Source: Balaenoptera acutorostrata
Taxonomy: Eukaryota; Chordata; Mammalia; Artiodactyla; Balaenopteridae
Length of the DNA stretch: 64,000 nt
Assembly: GCF_949987535.1 (NCBI RefSeq)
Contig: NC_080078.1
Location: forward strand, 30,710,942-30,774,941
Reading direction: 5' to 3'
Shown: positions 54,501-63,399 of the stretch, in pieces
Numbering within the stretch: the first letter of the stretch is position 1
Layout: each line of letters opens with the position of its first letter
Translations under genes and position numbers: made by a program
The notes under the pieces: generated by a model
What the model was told of the DNA's origin: nothing
Seen by the model: only the letters and a program-made list of their open reading frames with translations
Databases searched by the model: none

Positions 54501-56035
54501 TATCAGTTCCACAGTATGACTCAGATCCAGGGAACATCACATTTGGAGTGTGCGCCGTTTAAGAAACAGGCAGGTGTGGGGAGAGATTCTTAAGCACATC
54601 TGAAGTATGTTCCCCTTCCAAAATAACCAGTTCCGGCTAGACGCTTTGTCGTCTTCTGCCTTCTGGGCAGAGAGAAGTTCTATTTGTATTTATAACTGTC
54701 CTCAGTTGTATTTGAAAATGGAAGAATGTGGGGCTTAAGGGCCCCCTGGGTTCACGGTGCTTGCTTTCTTAATGCCTCGATCATACTTTTAATCAGAACA
54801 CATTTTGAGCATTAATCTTCAGTGCTTGTGCCTGCCATTTCCAGCCACTCGACACTTTTTCATAAATAAAGTTACAGTTTGATTGAATATGGTTTTTAAT
54901 TAACTTGCCTTCACTTGGAGCAACTTTCTGGGAGCATATGTAAGGAGCAGAACTTCAGAAAGTGTGAGCTGAGGCTGACTTCTGAGAAACATCTCCAGGC
55001 AGTTCAGGAAGAACAAAGGAAGCCAGGCGAGCGGAATTAACCAGGTGCCAGGAACGCGGGGCGACAGCTCTCATTCCATCCCCACTCCCTGTCCCTTGTA
55101 ATAAGTGTGCAAAGGCTCAGCAGTGGGTCCCGTTGCCTCATGGTGAACTCAGAGCTTGTGAAATCTGAGGAAATTGCTCCACAGCGGCTATTTATATTAT
55201 TGGCGTTTAAACTGTTTATGGCATGTCACTCTCTTTCACAGTTGGGACTTTGCAAAAACAAAATGAAATAAGACCTCTGTAATTCTGCCTTCAGGCACAG
55301 CTCAGAGTTTTATGAGCAAGGGTGAATTCTGCAATACAAGATCTTCCAAGATCTTAGATGTAATAGAGACAAAGAAATTCGTGGGGACGGAATACACAAG
55401 ATAGGAATTGATGAATGGGCTGCCCAAGCTTGGAGGGTGGAGAGGAGGCTGGGAACCACTTTACAAGCTCTTCAAAGGGCTGTTCAAATATGACAGGGGA
55501 CAATATGTCAAAGGACAGCGTTTGACCTCCTTGAAGTGGGAGTTTGCATGGTGAGAGGGTCCCAGCGTTATCATCTGGGTACGATGCAAAGATGCAGGTG
55601 GGGGTGATAATGTTTTAAGTAACATCAAGTCAGAAGCCCATCCCTCCTTTCACGTTCTGTGTTCTGTGGTCTAGAGATGTACCCTGATAAATAGCTGCCG
55701 CCATGGAGAAATCCATCAAGCATGACTCATCTCCCTGTGGCAGGCACGGCGCTCAGCTTCCAAGAATAGCCTAGCCTGAGGGATCCAAGCTCGGAATCCC
55801 TTCCAACTTTCAGGGCTCTGAAATTCGGCGCCTACAGAGGTCTGTGCTTAGGTAACGGGGTGCAGATGGCTTGGTGTTTGCAGAGACAGTGGTTAATAGT
55901 CACCTCCCTTCCACCTTTCTTTTCTGCAAAATTCCAGGAACATAAAATTCCAGGCGGGATCACATTGCTTACAAAGGAAACCTAATCCTAAGGAGCCCTG
56001 ACGGTGCATTTCAGTGGCCCAGAGACAAGGGGATC
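54501..56035. other. Repeat-poor block, 1.5 kb
   Basis: No transposon is recognised. A/T-rich cores such as 'tttttaattaacttgc' near 54893 and 'ctatttatattattgg' near 55188 are typical of homeodomain- or MEF2-like sites. A candidate conserved non-coding block. Confidence 0.5.
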
Positions 56036-56037
56036 AG

Positions 56038-56098
56038 GAAGCCCACTCATTCATTTATTTGTTCATTCAACAAATATTTGCTGACTGCCTTGTGAGTG
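56038..56098 (-). mobile_element. L2 terminal fragment
   Basis: 'tcattcatttatttgttcat' then 'tcaacaaatatttgctgact' is the reverse-strand L2 end. Confidence 0.65.
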
Positions 56099-56214
56099 AG
56101 AACCCCAGCAAGAAACGCAACGCGGGATCTTGCAGAGGCGAATCTGATCTAAATGCTCAGCCCTGAATGTACTCTTCGCTGCTGAATCCTGGTAACCAGG
56201 CAGGGGAATGATTA

Positions 56215-56432
56215 AAAATAATAGCTGACATTTATCGAGCACTTACTATATGCTGTGTCTTAAGCACTTCACGTGAATCAACTAGACGAATCTTCCCAGT
56301 CATTCCATGAGTTAGATTCCGTAATCACCCTCGTTTGTGAGCAGTATGGCACAGAGAGCAGCCTTCTCAAGCTCATACAAGCCGGTAGGTAGCTGTGGCA
56401 GGAGCTGAACCTGATATGAACACACTTAAAAA
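56215..56432 (-). mobile_element. MIR SINE
   Basis: 'agctgacatttatcgagcac', 'ttactatatgctgtgtctta' and 'ggtaggtagctgtggcagga' define a minus-strand MIR. Confidence 0.85.
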
Positions 56433-56449
56433 TCACAGTGCTACCCAGT

Positions 56450-56862
56450 GACCTTCTGTCACCTCCTCCCAGAATGTGCCAAGCTCTTTCCTCCCTGTGG
56501 GCTTTGCACTTCCCTCTGCCTGAAACATGATTGCCTTGGCTCTTTCTCATCCTTCAGGTCTCAGCGTAACGGCCAGCTCTTTCAGAGGCTTTTGCTGTCC
56601 ACCCAGTAAGTTCTCTCCTCTGTTCTCTAGCCCAACACTTCATTTCCTTCACGGTCCTTATCATATTGTGACATTACCATGTCTGTCTGTCTGCTTTTAT
56701 CCATATGCCCCTCCCCGCGGATCCCCTCTAGAATTTAAGCTCCTCAAGCCATGAAACTTGTATGTCTTATTTGCCTCCTTGTCTGCAGCCCTAAGACAGA
56801 GCCTGGCACCTGGCAAGTCCTCCGTAGATATTCGCTGGGTGGTCAGAGGAGGCACACAGGTG
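56450..56862 (+). mobile_element. L2 (LINE2) 3' fragment
   Basis: 'ggctttgcacttccctctgc', 'tcatccttcaggtctcagcg', 'agaatttaagctcctcaagc' and 'cagagcctggcacctggcaa' follow the sense L2 end. Confidence 0.88.
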
Positions 56863-57453
56863 CAGAATATCCCTGATGCCTCCTTGTTAGAATGGATGAA
56901 GCCATGAGTGCAAGGCTGTGTGGTTACTGTTATTACTGTCATTACCGTGGCTGGTGAAGAGGAAAGACACCGGAGATGCAGAACGCACAACTTAACACTT
57001 GTGATTGCAATGCACCCTCGACCTGAGAGTCGCTCAGCGCCGGCCCCTTTCAGGGGCTCTGTTTCGGGAGGTTTCTGCATGGGTAACAGAGGCATCAGCT
57101 CCCGGACAGCTCCCCTGGCCCACCCCAGTCCCCTCTGTCGGCTGGAGGGGGCTGTGCCCTTTGTTCCCCGCAGCTGCTGCAGGCAGAGAAAGGGAGCAGA
57201 TCCGGACCTGGGGCGGTGCCTCTGCCGGGCAGTAGTAACTGAGCAGGGAGTTGAGGACGCAGGCTGCCACCTCCTCGGGCACATCCCTGTGGCCCAACGT
57301 CCCCTCCTCCCAGGAACTCAGAGAATTCCCTTGTGCTGTAGGCTGTCTCCCTCTCAGGGCCTCCTTTTGCCTCCCCTTCGATTTGCTTTCTTCTCCTCTG
57401 CCTGGCTTCACCTGCCACTAGTGCATGCTTGTTCTAGAACATTCTACCTACGT
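56863..57453. other. Unassigned, GC- and CpG-enriched patch
   Basis: 57001-57300 holds 14 CpG dinucleotides in 300 bp, well above its surroundings outside SINEs, although below a strict CpG island by my rough estimate. Long frames are open on both strands (184 and 195 codons), but this is a product of high GC; neither has a recognisable domain or consistent exon signals. Confidence 0.45.
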
Positions 57454-57454
57454 G

Positions 57455-57575
57455 GAGTCTGAGTCTCACTTTGTTCCTATGTGAAATTGGGATTACACTG
57501 ACTGATGGGGTGGTCAGGAGGATTAGATGGGGCTGTCATTTCCCCGGCACAGTTCCCAACACTTGACAGGTGAAA
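57455..57575 (+). mobile_element. MIR fragment
   Basis: 'gtctcactttgttcctatgt', 'gaaattgggattacactgac' and 'cccggcacagttcccaacac' keep sense MIR order. Confidence 0.5.
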
Positions 57576-57619
57576 CTCTGCTGTGCTGGCCCCATCCCAC
57601 TAGTGAAAATAAACCAAAA

Positions 57620-57704
57620 ATATCTTACATTTAATGAAGATGCTTCAGGCGTTAGACTAAGCACTTTATAATTATTATTGCCATTGTTGTTGTTACTAAA
57701 ATGT
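57620..57704 (-). mobile_element. MIR, left part, split by L1
   Basis: 'cttacatttaatgaagatgc' to 'gcactttataattattattg' begins a minus-strand MIR that resumes at 57806. Confidence 0.65.
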
Positions 57705-57805
57705 GCATTTTTACAGCTTTATTGAGACCTAATTGACATTGCAATAAACCGCACTTAAGTACTGACATATGCATAAACTGATGAAGCCATCACCACAGTT
57801 TTATT
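57705..57805 (-). mobile_element. L1 3'-end scrap nested in MIR
   Basis: 'tttttacagctttattgaga', 'cctaattgacattgcaataa' and 'gatgaagccatcaccacagt' are the extreme reverse-strand L1 3' end, about 100 bp. Confidence 0.75.
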
Positions 57806-57962
57806 CAGTTCTTACCACATCCCCATTTTACAGATGAGGAGACAGAGGCTTAGAGACATAAATACCTTATCCTGGATCACAAGGACAGCCAAAGGCAGAG
57901 CTGTCTGATCTGGGCCTGAGCTCCTAGCCTCTGTTCCACTGCAGCGGACGTTTCCCTGCTCA
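57806..57962 (-). mobile_element. MIR, right part
   Basis: 'tccccattttacagatgagg', 'agacagaggcttagagacat' and 'tcctagcctctgttccactg' complete the MIR. Confidence 0.85.
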
Positions 57963-58548
57963 GGGATGTTGGAGGAGGCCTGACTGCTCACACTTTGGAG
58001 GTTTGCAGAGCTAAGGAGCCAGACAACCTGAGCTGTGTTAACTGGTCAGCTCACCAGCAGTGAAACTCTTGCCCTGCCCCCTCCACGTGTGAAACCATAT
58101 CACGAAGCTCACTTGACGACGGGATGGGCAGCTCTGTGAGGGTAGAAGGTAGCTCACCAAGATGGACAGCACCCAGTTTTCCAGAGGGTGATCCACGTGC
58201 TGGATGCATCCACAACCCAGAGACCAAAGCCAGTCCCCTCAACTCAGGGCCACGTGGGAACGTTTTGGAAAATCTCACGGATGTTATTAGATACAGTGTC
58301 CCAGTCCTCAGAGACCCGGAATGCTGGACATGGGCGGGGGTCCTGGAAGCTGCAAAGGCACGAGACCTGGGCCCCGTCCACGGTGAGCTCCCCCCTCCCC
58401 AAAATCTCCTGGCTGTACTTCGGCTCCTTCAAACCCTTGCTATTTTTTGGAGGCTTTCCTTAGACTCCATGTGTTTGCTTAGATTGTTCTCTTCTCCACA
58501 GTATCTTTTCTCCATCTCCTCGACCTGTTTCATCCATGGAGTCAAGCT
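57963..58548. other. Unassigned sequence
   Basis: No repeat is recognised. A 199-codon plus frame starts at 58124, but its end lies in a MIR and it has no family resemblance, so I do not call it a gene. Confidence 0.4.
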
Positions 58549-58549
58549 G

Positions 58550-58740
58550 CCTGGTTTAATTCCCTGCCTGCTGCTTACCAGCTGCATGATCTTGAACAAG
58601 TTACCTAGTCTCTGGGCTCTGCATTTCATCCATCATGTGTGTGTGTTACGTGCATTAAATGAGACAGCACATGACGAACGCCTAGCAAGATGCCAAGGCC
58701 AGAGCAAAGCACCCAGGAGATAGTGCTGCTGTCACTGTTG
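58550..58740 (+). mobile_element. MIR SINE
   Basis: 'gctgcctggtttaattccct', 'gcttaccagctgcatgatct', 'tgaacaagttacctagtctc' and 'cgtgcattaaatgagacagc' follow the sense MIR. Confidence 0.75.
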
Positions 58741-59010
58741 CTATTGGTGGTTGTTTTTCTTATTAACACCACACTTTGCCTAGCTGGTCCCTTTTCTTAG
58801 ACTGACCTGTCCTTTCGTCCTCTCTTTCTCCTCCTCCTCTACCATATGACTATCTTATTGCTTGCCCTTCAAGGTATTACCTTCTCCAAAAGCCATCTCT
58901 GATATTGTTGCAGGAAGGGGGGACCCCTTCCAGGGCCGGGGAATGGGCTCTTGTCTAACACTCGGAAATGAATTGTTGGAGGAGACACACGTGCTGACAA
59001 AGCAAGAGAC

Positions 59011-59016
59011 TTTATT
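59011..59016 (-). terminator. LTR polyadenylation signal
   Basis: TTTATT on the plus strand, i.e. AATAAA on the minus strand, in the R region of the ERV LTR. Confidence 0.65.
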
Positions 59017-59096
59017 GGGAAGGGGTGCCCGGGTGGTGAGCTGTGGAGTAAGGGGACCCAGGAGAACTGCTCTGCCACGTGGCTCGCAGTCTTGGG

Positions 59097-59102
59097 TTTT
59101 AT
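59097..59102 (-). promoter_or_regulatory. LTR TATA-like box
   Basis: Plus-strand TTTTAT reads ATAAAA on the minus strand, upstream of the AATAAA signal of the same LTR. Activity is unknown. Confidence 0.55.
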
Positions 59103-59454
59103 GGTGATGGGGTTAGTTTCCGGATTGTCTCTGGCCAATCATTCTGACTCAGGGTCCTTACTGGTGGCGCACACATCGCTCAGCCAAGATGGATTCCAGT
59201 GAGAAGGATTCTGGGAGGTTGGTAGGACATATGGACTGGTGTCTCCTGTCTCCTTTTGACCTTTACCGAATTATTCCAGTTGGTGGTAGCTTGTTAGTTC
59301 TGCGTTCCTTACGAGGACCTCCTGTTGTGAGATAACTCATGCAAGTGGTTACTATCAGGCCTGGCCAGGGCGGGTGGTTTCGGTTAGTGGTTCCCCTAGC
59401 AACGTGACCAACCCTTTGGTTTAAGACCTCCTCTTCTGAGGCCCATTTATTCCT

Positions 59455-60290
59455 TCCTCCAATACGTATTTATTGAACAACTGCTGTGTGCTGGGGAGAT
59501 GAACAAAGTGGACAGAAATCCCTGCTGTTATGAGTAGGAGGAGCGGAAGAGGCAGATGATAAATAAGATGTATGAGTAAAATATGTAGTTTAAAAGTAGC
59601 AGGTGCTATGGAGAAAAATAAATCAGGGAAAGAGGGTTTGGGGTCTGTCCCAGTTTAAATCTGCTATTTCAGGGTAATTACTGATAGTTTCAAAACCATC
59701 TCAGTTTGGACAATAATATGTTCACCTTGGAGACAAGGAATGTCAAGGATGAGGCTGTAGCTTTAAGTACGATGTCAAGGAAGGCCTCACTGAAGAGATG
59801 ATATCTGAATAAAGGCCCAAAACAGGCGAGGGAATGGACCATTCATGTGCAAAGGCCCTGAGGTAGGGGCATTTGGGGTGTGTCTGAGGAACACTACAGA
59901 GTCAAAGACGGCTGGGGAAGGAAAGGAGCTGATGGCAGAAAGGTGACTGGAGGCTGGCTGGACTGTGAAGGGCCTTGCAGGACAGAGTAAGGTCTTGCCT
60001 GGGAAATCATTGCAGGGTTTTGGGTAAATAAGGGAGGCGGACTAACAGGGTTGCTGTGCTGGCCTCTGTGTTGATACTGAAGTGTAAGGAGGCACAAGTG
60101 GAACTGGGGACAGTCATCCAAGGGAGAGGGAACAGTGGCATGGACAGGCTGCTGGTGGCGGTGGTGAGAGTGGGGTGGATTTGCTGACGGATGGGATTCC
60201 AGGCGTGAGCGGGAGAGAGGAGTCAGAGGTGCCTCCAAAGTGCCTGGGCTGAGCACCTGGAACTGCTATTGACCGAGACGGATGGTAGAT
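59455..60290 (-). mobile_element. L2 (LINE2), long fragment
   Basis: About 830 bp of reverse-strand L2. Landmarks: 'cgtatttattgaacaactgc', 'aaggaaggcctcactgaaga', 'tgtgcaaaggccctgaggta', 'gtgaagggccttgcaggaca' and 'atcattgcagggttttgggt'. Frames are broken. Confidence 0.88.
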
Positions 60291-60313
60291 TTGAGATGCT
60301 CGTCAGATGTTGT

Positions 60314-60775
60314 GTTAGTTTTCTACTGCTGCCCTAAGAAATGTCCACAAACTTAGTGGCCTGAAATATTTCATCTCTTATCTCCCAGTTTTGAAGGCCA
60401 GACGTCTGACCCAGGTCTCGCTGGGCTAAAGTCGAGGTGTCAGCAGGGCTGTGTTCTTTCTGGATGCTCTGGGGAGAGCCTTTTCCAGCTCCTGGAGTCC
60501 GCCTGCCTCCCTTGGCTTGTGGCCCCTTCCTCCGCTTCCAAAGCCAGCAACATCGCATCTCTCTGTGCCTTTCTTCTGCAGTCACGTCTCCCTCACACCA
60601 AAGCTGGGAGAGGTCTTCTGCTTGTAGGAACCCTTTGCTTGTGATTATATTGGGCCCATCAGGATCATCCAGGATAATCTTCCCATCATAAGAGCTTTAA
60701 CTTAATCGCAGCTGCAACTTCCCCTTTGCCACGTAAGGTAACAAACTCACAGGTTTCAGGGATTAGGGCCTGTCT
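60314..60775 (-). mobile_element. MaLR (MLT1-type) LTR
   Basis: 'tgttagttttctactgctgc', 'gtcgaggtgtcagcagggct', 'cagtcacgtctccctcacac', 'ccaggataatcttcccatca' and 'ccacgtaaggtaacaaactc' are the reverse complement of the family at 10219-10671. The distal (5') end is truncated. Confidence 0.88.
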
Positions 60776-61688
60776 GGGAGGCTTTCCTCTGCCATCCAGC
60801 ACATACATCCAGCTGGAGGCATTAAGAGGCAGTTGGATGTTTACATCTGGATTTAGCGGGGAGCCCACAGTCCTCTTGACTCTTCCAGACTCACACTTTG
60901 TGTTTGTTCAGTCCCACGGCTCTTTCTCCTGCAGCCTCTGAGCCCTGGGAGGCCAGAACCTTTTTCCTCTTTGTATTTCTCAGAGCCACACCCCAAAGAG
61001 TTCTGGATAGTCTGTGACATGAATATAGTTTGAAACCAAATTTAAACCAAACTCATCTCTTACGCAAGGACCATGACATAGATCCTTGCTCTCAGGATGT
61101 CCACTGACCTCTGTTCTCCGCCCTGCCTTGCGTTGGTGGCCGGCCTCATCATAGCTGACGGCAGACCGTGAGCCCCCACCCCGAACTCCTTCCTGTTGCA
61201 GCTTCCAGGTCCCCACCTCCGTCACTCTGGGTGTGAACTTGGTACGTGGTTTGGGGTTCTGTGGGCTGGAGGCAGCAGATCTTGCTGCGTAGAACATTCT
61301 CCTGTGGATGGTTTTTGGGTCAAGGTCCAGTTCCGCAGGCCCCTGGATCCCAGAGTGAGTCAGTTTGCAAAGCTTAGCAGTGCCTAATGCAGCAGAGAGG
61401 GGAAACAAGCCCAGGCAGCAAGGAGAAACTTCCTGCCGGTGACTCGGAGGAAGGCCTGTGTGGTGGGATCCTCCACCCACTTTGCTTACTCACATCCCAG
61501 GTGCGGGGCTGGGAGAAAGGTCTGGTCAGTTCTATGTCTGAACGCGAGCAACATTCTCATTTTTCTGTGCCTTCTCATGGGCAGCTCAATGGGCACATTT
61601 CTTACTTTTGCAGATGGGTCTCAGAATGGACTCTGTCGGAACAAATGGGGGAAAAGGGGATGGCTTGAATTTCCTCACTGTCCTTCTA
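60776..61688. other. Unassigned sequence
   Basis: No repeat is recognised. A minus-strand frame of 166 codons (60980-61480) stays open but has no family resemblance that I know. It is the most gene-like of the unassigned frames, yet not enough to call. Confidence 0.4.
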
Positions 61689-61689
61689 G

Positions 61690-61780
61690 GAGCCTAGAGA
61701 CTTCGTCTGGTTCATAGCCCAGCTACAGGACCTCAGACAGCTCGTCTCTCTGGGTCTCAGTTTCCTGATCTGATGGTGTG
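61690..61780 (+). mobile_element. MIR fragment
   Basis: 'cccagctacaggacctcaga', 'cagctcgtctctctgggtct' and 'cagtttcctgatctgatgg' are the middle of a sense MIR. Confidence 0.6.
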
Positions 61781-61789
61781 TGATTGTGA

Positions 61790-61940
61790 AAATCACAATA
61801 GTCAACATCCTAGGTGCTTACTGTGTGCCAGGCGCAAGGTACGATTATTTTCCCCAGTATATGGAAAAGGATACTGAGGTGCAGCGACGTGAAATGACCG
61901 AGGTAAAGCCCCCAGCCAGCAAGGTCAGGGCTGAGATTTT
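61790..61940 (-). mobile_element. MIR SINE
   Basis: 'tcctaggtgcttactgtgtg', 'ccaggcgcaaggtacgatta' and 'ggatactgaggtgcagcgac' define a minus-strand MIR just after a plus-strand MIR fragment. Confidence 0.8.
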
Positions 61941-61942
61941 TT

Positions 61943-62299
61943 TTTTTTTTTTTTTTTTTTAAAGCAGTGGTATTTTTTTTTTTTTTTTTTTTTTAATGAG
62001 GATCTTGAATCAGATGCGTATGTTTGATTGATTGATTGATTGATTGATTTTGGCTGTGTTGGGTCTTCGTTTCTGTGCGAGGGCTTTCTCCAGTTGTGGC
62101 AAGCGGGGGCCACTCTTCATCGCGATGCGCGGGCCTCTCTCGTTGCGGAGCACAGGCTCCAGACGCGCAGGCTCAGCAGTTGTGGCTCACGGGCCCAGCC
62201 GCTCTGCGGCATGTGGGATCTTCCCAGGCCAGGGCTCGAACCCGTGTCCCCTGCATTAGCAGGCAGATTCTCAACCACTGCGCCACCAGGGAAGCCCCA
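61943..62299 (-). mobile_element. CHR-type SINE with an unusual two-part tail
   Basis: The SINE body spans about 62049-62299. On its 3' (low-coordinate) side follow a (TTGA)n tail at 62023-62048, 28 bp of non-SINE sequence (61995-62022), a T-run, 12 bp of other sequence and a second T-run. Target-site duplications 'tgagatttt' lie outside all of this (from 61932 and from 62300), so the extra DNA appears to have been inserted with the SINE. Confidence 0.9.
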
Positions 62300-62303
62300 T
62301 GAG

Positions 62304-62371
62304 ATTTTTTTTTTTTTTTTTTTGCCCAGTTTTTTGTTGTGGTAAAATGCGCATAACATAAAATTTACCAT
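62304..62371 (-). mobile_element. L1 3' end, left part, split by a SINE
   Basis: A poly-T run followed by 'gttttttgttgtggtaaaat' and 'gcgcataacataaaatttac' is the 3' terminus of a minus-strand L1. It continues at 62719. Confidence 0.85.
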
Positions 62372-62385
62372 CTTAACCACTTTTT

Positions 62386-62718
62386 TTTTTAAATTTTTTT
62401 TATAGCTACTTTATTTATTTATTTATTTATTTTTGGCTGTGTTGGGTCTTCGGTTCGTGCGAGGGCTTTCTCTGGTTACGGCAAGTGGGGGCCACTCTTC
62501 ATCGCGGTGCGGGGACCGCTCTTCATCGCGGTGCGCGGGCCTTTCACTATCGCGGCCCCTCCCGTTGCGGGGCACAGGCTCCAGACGCGCAGGCTCAGTA
62601 GCTGTGGCTCACGGGCCCAGCTGCTCCGTGGCATGTGGGATCTTCCCAGACCAGGGCTCGAACCCGTGTCCCCTGCATTAGCAGGCAGATTCTCAACCAC
62701 TGCGCCACCAGGGAAGCC
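62386..62718 (-). mobile_element. CHR-type SINE nested in L1, with internal duplication
   Basis: Poly-T and ATTT tail, 'tttttggctgtgttgggtct' body and 'gccaccagggaagccc' head. The perfect 14-bp target-site duplication 'cttaaccacttttt' lies at 62372-62385 and 62719-62732. 'ctcttcatcgcggtgcg' occurs twice, at 62495-62511 and 62519-62535, where other copies have it once. Confidence 0.97.
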
Positions 62719-63260
62719 CTTAACCACTTTTTAAGTGTATAATTCAGTGTTATTAAGTACATTCATTTTGCTGTGCAGCCGTCAACACCATCCATCCACA
62801 GAACTCTTTTGTTCTTGCAAAATGGAAACTCTGTACCCATTAAACACTAACTTCCCATGACCCCCTCCCTCTAACCCCTGGCAACTACCATTTTTTTCTT
62901 TCTTTTTAAACAATCTTCCCTTTCCCCTCACACCCTTGCCTCTGGTAACCACCATTCTACTCTCTATTACTATAAGTTTGGCTTTTGTTATTATTATTAT
63001 TATTATTTTTTTTTAGATTCTGCCTGTAAGTGAGATAATGAAATATTTGTCCCTCTCTGTCTGGCTTATTTCACTCAGCATAGTGTCTTCCAAGTTCATC
63101 TATGTTGTCACAAATGGCAGGATTTCTTTCTTTTTTAGGCTGAATAATATACCATTTTTAAATCCATTCATCCATTGACAGACATTTAGATTGTTTCCAT
63201 ATCTTGGCTCTGGGGAATAGTGCTGAAGAGAACATGGGGTTGCAGACATCTCTTCGAGAT
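62719..63260 (-). mobile_element. L1 3'-UTR, right part
   Basis: 'gtgtataattcagtgttatt', 'ttgcctctggtaaccaccat', 'ctgtctggcttatttcactc' and 'cattcatccattgacagaca' are reverse-strand L1. A (TTA)n run has expanded at 62988-63007. Confidence 0.9.
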
Positions 63261-63399
63261 GCTGATGTTATGAGATGTGAACCCAGGCGGCGTGGCTCCA
63301 GAGCAGGCGCTTCAGAGGATTCTGTCATGAGTGAAACACGATGTTTGCTATATGTATAGCGCTTAGCCCAGATAGCTAGTATCTTTTTAATGTTTTAAA

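Larger units (their letters stand above)
58906..59401 (-). mobile_element. Young artiodactyl-type ERV solo LTR
   Basis: TG...CA block opening 'tgttgcaggaaggggggacc' and closing 'tagtggttcccctagca' on the plus strand. On the minus strand it has a TATA-like ATAAAA (59097-59102) and AATAAA (59011-59016), about 85 bp apart. 'gctgacaaagcaagagactt' and 'tggccaatcattctgactca' match an LTR of cetartiodactyl genomes. No flanking internal retroviral sequence is present, and no clear duplication was found at these edges. Confidence 0.82.

Noticed and set aside
56697..57462. Long frames on both strands (195 and 184 codons)
   Set aside because: They overlap antiparallel in GC-rich DNA and extend into an L2 on one side. 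No recognisable domain or matching splice sites.
58124..58723. 199-codon plus-strand frame, the longest in the window
   Set aside because: Its C-terminal third lies in a MIR and the remainder shows no family resemblance. Chance opening is more likely.
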